A stretch of 8,793 bases of DNA from Clostridia bacterium (GTDB lineage: Bacteria > Bacillota_A > Clostridia > Oscillospirales > CAG-272). Where the stretch lies: NCBI GenBank assembly GCA_017652965.1, contig JAGBZZ010000176.1, positions 1 to 8,793 on the forward strand. The letters run 5' to 3'. Every line of letters starts with the position of its first letter. Within the stretch, counting starts at the first letter, position 1. Below, piece after piece: positions 5,931 through 8,793 of this stretch. The position numbers were made by a program, and so were the translations under genes. Under the pieces are notes generated by a model. The model was not told the origin of the DNA and ran no database searches. It was given only the letters and a program-made list of their open reading frames with translations.

Positions 5931-6634
5931 CAAAGCGCCTCCTTCCCGGCGATCACGATCAAATGCCCCGGCACACCGCCAAAGGTGCAATGCGATGCCC
6001 CGGCGGCAGAAAAGGCCTCCTGCAAGCATTCTTTTGTTAGAAGGTGGATATGCTCGGGATTGTCATCCTCCCGTGACGGTACCGTCGCTACCACGTATTT
6101 TCGTGCCATAGAAACCGCCGCAGCGATTGCACCGCGGTAATCGGGGATATGCTCGAGCACCTCCAGCATGGTAACCGCGTCAAAGCTGTTCGGCGGATAC
6201 GGGGCCGTGCATACGTCGGCCGCCTTAACCGATACGCGCGCCACGCCGCCACGCACAATATCCTCCCACAGCTGCACGCGCGATGCAAGAATTTCAAGCA
6301 CCGCCACCTGTGCATCCGGAAATTCATCCAGAAACGGGAGCAAAAACACCCCACGGCCGCTCCCCACGTCCAAAAGCGAGGACGGGCAAAGGCCTTTCAG
6401 GATCCCAAGCACCCGCTGTACCCGCGGCATATCACGGTGCGTCCGCTTGAAATCGTATATTTTGATGCCGTTTTTCTTGGCAACCTCATATGCCGACGCA
6501 ACGTCCGCCTCGGTCAGCTCCGAAATCGGCTTCTGCCGCAAGGCGGGCGGTAGCAGGTTCAGCTTACCACATCTTTCAAGCTGACCGCGGATCGCCGCCA
6601 GCGCAAACTCCGAATAATACCGTTCATCTGTCAT
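5930..6634 (-). CDS. Class I SAM-dependent methyltransferase, first gene of the RNA-repair-like operon
   Basis: The 234-residue protein contains a Rossmann-like methyltransferase core. Motif I is LLDVGSGRG (87-95), which binds SAM. The acidic end of strand 2 is VLE (112-114), and FDAVTMLEVLEHI (151-163) is motif IV and post-IV. About 80 extra N-terminal residues, partly helical and basic, could bind substrate. The target is not known. Its place at the head of an operon with an RNA ligase and HD-Pnk suggests RNA, perhaps a repaired 3' end, by analogy with Hen1 acting with bacterial Pnkp. Glu158, Glu161, His162 and a later His195 or His197 recall the metal-binding set of Hen1, but ExLEH is also common in ordinary small-molecule methyltransferases. 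The ATG at 6632-6634 has only a weak AAGAGA upstream. A well-formed promoter lies about 70-95 bases upstream. Confidence 0.85.
   Translation of the reverse strand: MTDERYYSEFALAAIRGQLERCGKLNLLPPALRQKPISELTEADVASAYEVAKKNGIKIYDFKRTHRDMPRVQRVLGILKGLCPSSLLDVGSGRGVFLLPFLDEFPDAQVAVLEILASRVQLWEDIVRGGVARVSVKAADVCTAPYPPNSFDAVTMLEVLEHIPDYRGAIAAAVSMARKYVVATVPSREDDNPEHIHLLTKECLQEAFSAAGASHCTFGGVPGHLIVIAGKEAL
5938..5944 (-). promoter_or_regulatory. Perfect Shine-Dalgarno site fixing the RNA ligase start
   Basis: AAGGAGG on the minus strand, 7 bases before the ATG at 5928-5930, is formed by the Lys-Glu codons near the end of the methyltransferase gene. It shows that the ligase starts here rather than at the ATG at 6029. 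Confidence 0.85.
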
Positions 6635-6699
6635 ACTGTCTCTTGTCCGCGCCTTTGCCTTCGGCTCTGCCTTTCTTCAAAAATTCTGTGTATTAGCCA

Positions 6700-6728
6700 A
6701 TTATACTCTATTTTCCATCGAAAATCAA
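6700..6728 (-). promoter_or_regulatory. Sigma-70-type promoter of the methyltransferase-ligase-HD-Pnk operon
   Basis: On the minus strand, TTGATT (6723-6728) and a perfect TATAAT (6700-6705) are separated by exactly 17 bp. Transcription should start near 6693, giving a leader of about 60 bases. The promoter lies just after the terminator of the preceding unit, so the operon is transcriptionally separate. No operator-like repeat is evident, so expression may be constitutive or controlled elsewhere. Confidence 0.72.
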
Positions 6729-6760
6729 TAGTTTTTATCTCAAACGATAGGAAATACAGT

Positions 6761-6795
6761 CAAAAAGGGCTACCGTGTCAGGATAGCCCTTTTTG
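6761..6795 (-). terminator. Rho-independent terminator after the UDP-GlcNAc 2-epimerase gene
   Basis: CAAAAAGGGCTA (6761-6772) pairs perfectly with TAGCCCTTTTTG (6784-6795) around an 11-base loop, with a T run on the exit side of the minus strand. It lies about 20 bases past the stop of the epimerase gene. The 181-base gap 6635-6815 holds this terminator and the following promoter, and I see no gene in it. Confidence 0.82.
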
Positions 6796-6815
6796 CCATT
6801 GGATCTTTCGGATCG

Positions 6816-7994
6816 TCAATCCTTTCTCCAAACCATCTTATCCACCACTCGGGTATAGGACTGTATGATCTTTACCACCTTTGTGGAGACGTTTTCCTCT
6901 ACGTAATCGGGGACGGGAACACCGTAGTCCCCGACCGCATTCATCGTCACGGCAGTATCCACCGCCTGTAAAAGCCCCTCGGTGTCAATGCCGGAAAGGA
7001 TAAAGCACGCCTTATCGAGCGCCTCCGGCCGCTCCGTCGAGGTGCGAATGCACACCGCCGGGAAGGGCTTTCCGATGCTTGTAAAAAAGCTGGACTCCTC
7101 AGGCAGTGTTCCACTGTCCGAAACCAAGACAAAGGCATTCATTAGCAGGCAGTTGTAATCATGAAAGCCCAGCGGCTCATGGCGGATCACGCGTTTATCC
7201 AAGCAAAATCCGCTGGCATCCAAGCGGTTACGGCTACGCGGATGGCAGGAATACAGGATCGGCATATCGTATTTTTCGGCCATTTTGTTGATTGCGGTAA
7301 ACAGAGAGAGAAAATTCTTCTCGGTATCGATATTTTCTTCTCTGTGCGCCGAAAGCAGAATATACTTCCCTTTTTCAAGCCCAAGGCGCGCGTGAACGTC
7401 ACTGTCCTCGATCTCTGCCAGGTTATTGTGCAAGACCTCCGCCATTGGCGATCCGGTCACAAAGGTGCGCTCCTTGGGAAGCCCACAATCGGCAAGATAC
7501 CGCCTTGCATGCTCGGAATATGCCATGTTGACGTCCGAAATAAGATCCACGACCCGTCTGTTGGTCTCCTCGGGCAAGCATTCGTCCTTGCAACGGTTTC
7601 CGGCCTCCATGTGGAAGATCGGGATATGCAAGCGCTTGGCGCTTATGACGGATAAGCACGAGTTGGTATCCCCCAGCACCAGCACGGCATCAGGGCGGAT
7701 CTCTGCCATCAGACGGTAGGAGCTTGCGATAATATTGCCCATCGTCTCGCCAAGGTCGGTGCCCACGGCATCCAGATATACCTCGGGGTTCGAAAGCTTC
7801 AGATCCTTGAAAAAGATGCCGTTCAGATTATAATCATAATTCTGCCCTGTATGAGCAAGGACCGTATCGAAATATTGACGGCACTTGGTGATCACGGCGG
7901 AAAGGCGAATGATCTCCGGCCTTGTCCCCACGATGATCAGAAGCTTAAGCTTGCCACTATTTTTAAACGAAATACCTTCCATGCGCTTTTGCAT
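6816..7994 (-). CDS. wecB: Non-hydrolysing UDP-GlcNAc 2-epimerase family enzyme, Cap5G/FnlC-like
   Basis: The 392-residue protein is of normal family length. Landmarks in order are VGTRPEII (22-29), TGQNYDYNLN (49-58), LGDTNSC (107-113), HMEAGNRC (128-135), SAHREEN (215-221), HPRSR (251-255), SDSGTLPEE (292-300) and TSTERPEA (318-325). Asp109, Glu130 and His217 correspond to the usual catalytic residues. WecB itself makes UDP-ManNAc. The GNRC, YDYNLN and IIRLSAVI stretches instead recall the Cap5G/FnlC/WbjD subgroup, which makes UDP-N-acetyl-L-fucosamine for capsule or O-antigen. I therefore give the symbol only at family level. The start chosen is ATG 7992-7994, because GGGAG lies 7 bases upstream and the upstream gene stops 2 bases before it. 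The frame stays open to 8054, but those residues overlap the phosphatase gene. It is co-transcribed with the phosphatase. Confidence 0.88.
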   Translation of the reverse strand: MQKRMEGISFKNSGKLKLLIIVGTRPEIIRLSAVITKCRQYFDTVLAHTGQNYDYNLNGIFFKDLKLSNPEVYLDAVGTDLGETMGNIIASSYRLMAEIRPDAVLVLGDTNSCLSVISAKRLHIPIFHMEAGNRCKDECLPEETNRRVVDLISDVNMAYSEHARRYLADCGLPKERTFVTGSPMAEVLHNNLAEIEDSDVHARLGLEKGKYILLSAHREENIDTEKNFLSLFTAINKMAEKYDMPILYSCHPRSRNRLDASGFCLDKRVIRHEPLGFHDYNCLLMNAFVLVSDSGTLPEESSFFTSIGKPFPAVCIRTSTERPEALDKACFILSGIDTEGLLQAVDTAVTMNAVGDYGVPVPDYVEENVSTKVVKIIQSYTRVVDKMVWRKD

Positions 7995-7996
7995 AT

Positions 7997-8793
7997 TCAA
8001 TCTCCCAAAAAGATGTCTCTGATGGATGCGATCTGATACTCGGTCACACCGCAAGAAAGCAAATATGACTCGGTCTGTTCCTTAAGGGTACTCCCCGGAT
8101 AGGCCTTCAAGCCGTTTTCTACCGCCAAAATAGAAGCAATACTCAGGTTTGATAGGCCATAATCCCGCAGACAGTCTCCACGCGATACGCCAAGCAGTGC
8201 CTCCAAAAGATAGCAAACCGTTCCCGTGCGGTCGCACCCATACGTGCAGTGCAGATAGATCGGATAATTATCGGGGTCGGCAAGGTCAGAAAACACAGAG
8301 CGGACCTTATCCTTCCCTTCCTCAGTAAATATCTCACTGTACGCGCACATGGTGTAATAACGGTGCTCAACGCGTGCGCCAAGGGCATCCTTCGCAGCCG
8401 GCAGCTCGGCACGCAGATCCATATCCAGCCGAATCCCGAAGACGTTCAGCATATCGGAAAGCCCGGCATTCGTCAGATGATACCCATCCTCCACCGCGCC
8501 ATCAAGCTCGGTACCGCGGATCAAGAGGCCCTGCTTGATCCGTACGCCGCTTTCGGTTCTCCAGTTGCCAATGTCACGGACGTTGGCAATGCCTTCGACA
8601 TTCAAAAACCGCGGCGTATCGGAGGTTTTGAAATGCCCGGTCACCACATCAGCCCCACCGGCCGCATAGACCGTCACACGGTAGTAATAGGTAGTATTGT
8701 CTTTCAGGTTGGCGATGCTTGCCGTAAAGTCGCCATTGGCTGTGGTAGATACCCTCTGCCCCACCTCTGGGGTAAGTTCCGACGAGGTGCCAT
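7997..8793 (-). CDS. Tyrosine-type phosphatase with fibronectin-III-like N-terminal segment (5' end outside the window)
   Basis: The 264 residues visible start beyond the window. A GTG at 8762-8764 could be mistaken for the start, but the frame continues upstream in clean FN3-like sequence (GTSSELTPEVGQ, then NTTYYYRVTVYAAGG). The phosphatase part begins near residue 60 with EGIANVRDIGNW and an LLIRGTELDG stretch, matching the NxRDxGG...R-x-x-x-L pattern of Y_phosphatase3-type enzymes. The catalytic loop is HCTYGCDRTG, a C-x5-R motif with Cys182 and Arg188. It should hydrolyse phosphotyrosine or another phosphoester. The FN3-like segment suggests a secreted or surface protein, with any signal peptide outside the window. 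The stop is 2 bases from the epimerase start, so the two share an operon, perhaps linked to surface polysaccharide. Substrate and location are inference. Confidence 0.85.
   Translation of the reverse strand, partial: GTSSELTPEVGQRVSTTANGDFTASIANLKDNTTYYYRVTVYAAGGADVVTGHFKTSDTPRFLNVEGIANVRDIGNWRTESGVRIKQGLLIRGTELDGAVEDGYHLTNAGLSDMLNVFGIRLDMDLRAELPAAKDALGARVEHRYYTMCAYSEIFTEEGKDKVRSVFSDLADPDNYPIYLHCTYGCDRTGTVCYLLEALLGVSRGDCLRDYGLSNLSIASILAVENGLKAYPGSTLKEQTESYLLSCGVTEYQIASIRDIFLGD
8002..8006 (-). promoter_or_regulatory. Ribosome binding site fixing the epimerase start
   Basis: GGGAG on the minus strand lies 7 bases upstream of the ATG at 7992-7994, just before the stop codon of the phosphatase gene. 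The other candidate ATG, at 7980-7982, has no such site. Confidence 0.65.

Noticed and set aside
5931..6029. Longer N-terminus for the RNA ligase starting at 6029
   Set aside because: It overlaps the methyltransferase gene and lacks ligase-like sequence. The ATG at 5928-5930 has a perfect Shine-Dalgarno site.
8762..8764. GTG as the start of the phosphatase gene
   Set aside because: The frame is open to the window edge, and the residues before the GTG continue an FN3-like pattern, so the gene is simply truncated by the window.

Overview
The window looks like part of a chromosome from an uncultured, moderately GC-rich member of the Firmicutes, most likely Clostridia. I infer this from strong AGGAGG-type ribosome binding sites, compact co-directional operons, AraC-controlled sugar genes and the protein style. 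It cannot be placed more precisely from the sequence alone. I see no rRNA, tRNA, CRISPR array, transposase or other sign of a mobile element.

Layout from left to right. (1) Positions 1-177 hold the 3' end of an RluF-like rRNA pseudouridine synthase on the plus strand. It ends in a hairpin terminator that probably works both ways. (2) Positions 205-2024, minus strand, hold a two-gene sugar unit: a TIM-barrel sugar isomerase/epimerase followed by a Gfo/Idh/MocA NAD(P)-dependent oxidoreductase. (3) A divergent AraC-type regulator lies at 2155-3033, plus strand. The gap between the two units carries a good plus-strand promoter, a pair of direct repeats exactly 21 bp apart that could be an AraC-type operator, and a possible 24-codon leader ORF. 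The regulator ends in a perfect 19-bp bidirectional terminator.

(4) Positions 3094-6634, minus strand, form one tight transcription unit with its own consensus-like promoter at 6700-6728. In order of transcription it encodes a class I SAM methyltransferase, an ATP-dependent RNA ligase family protein, an HD-phosphoesterase/polynucleotide-kinase fusion (HD-Pnk type) and a second TIM-barrel sugar isomerase. The first three genes overlap by one base at TGATG junctions. Ligase plus HD-Pnk supplies every activity needed to heal and seal a broken RNA: removal of 2',3'-cyclic phosphate, 5' phosphorylation and ligation. The methyltransferase may be a third component, analogous to Hen1 in the bacterial Pnkp/Hen1 system. 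This is the most interesting part of the window.

(5) Positions 6816-8793, minus strand, hold the end of a surface-polysaccharide-flavoured unit. It contains a tyrosine-type phosphatase with a fibronectin-III-like N-terminal segment, cut by the window edge, and a non-hydrolysing UDP-GlcNAc 2-epimerase family enzyme that resembles the Cap5G/FnlC (UDP-L-FucNAc) subgroup more than classical WecB. A terminator follows at 6761-6795.
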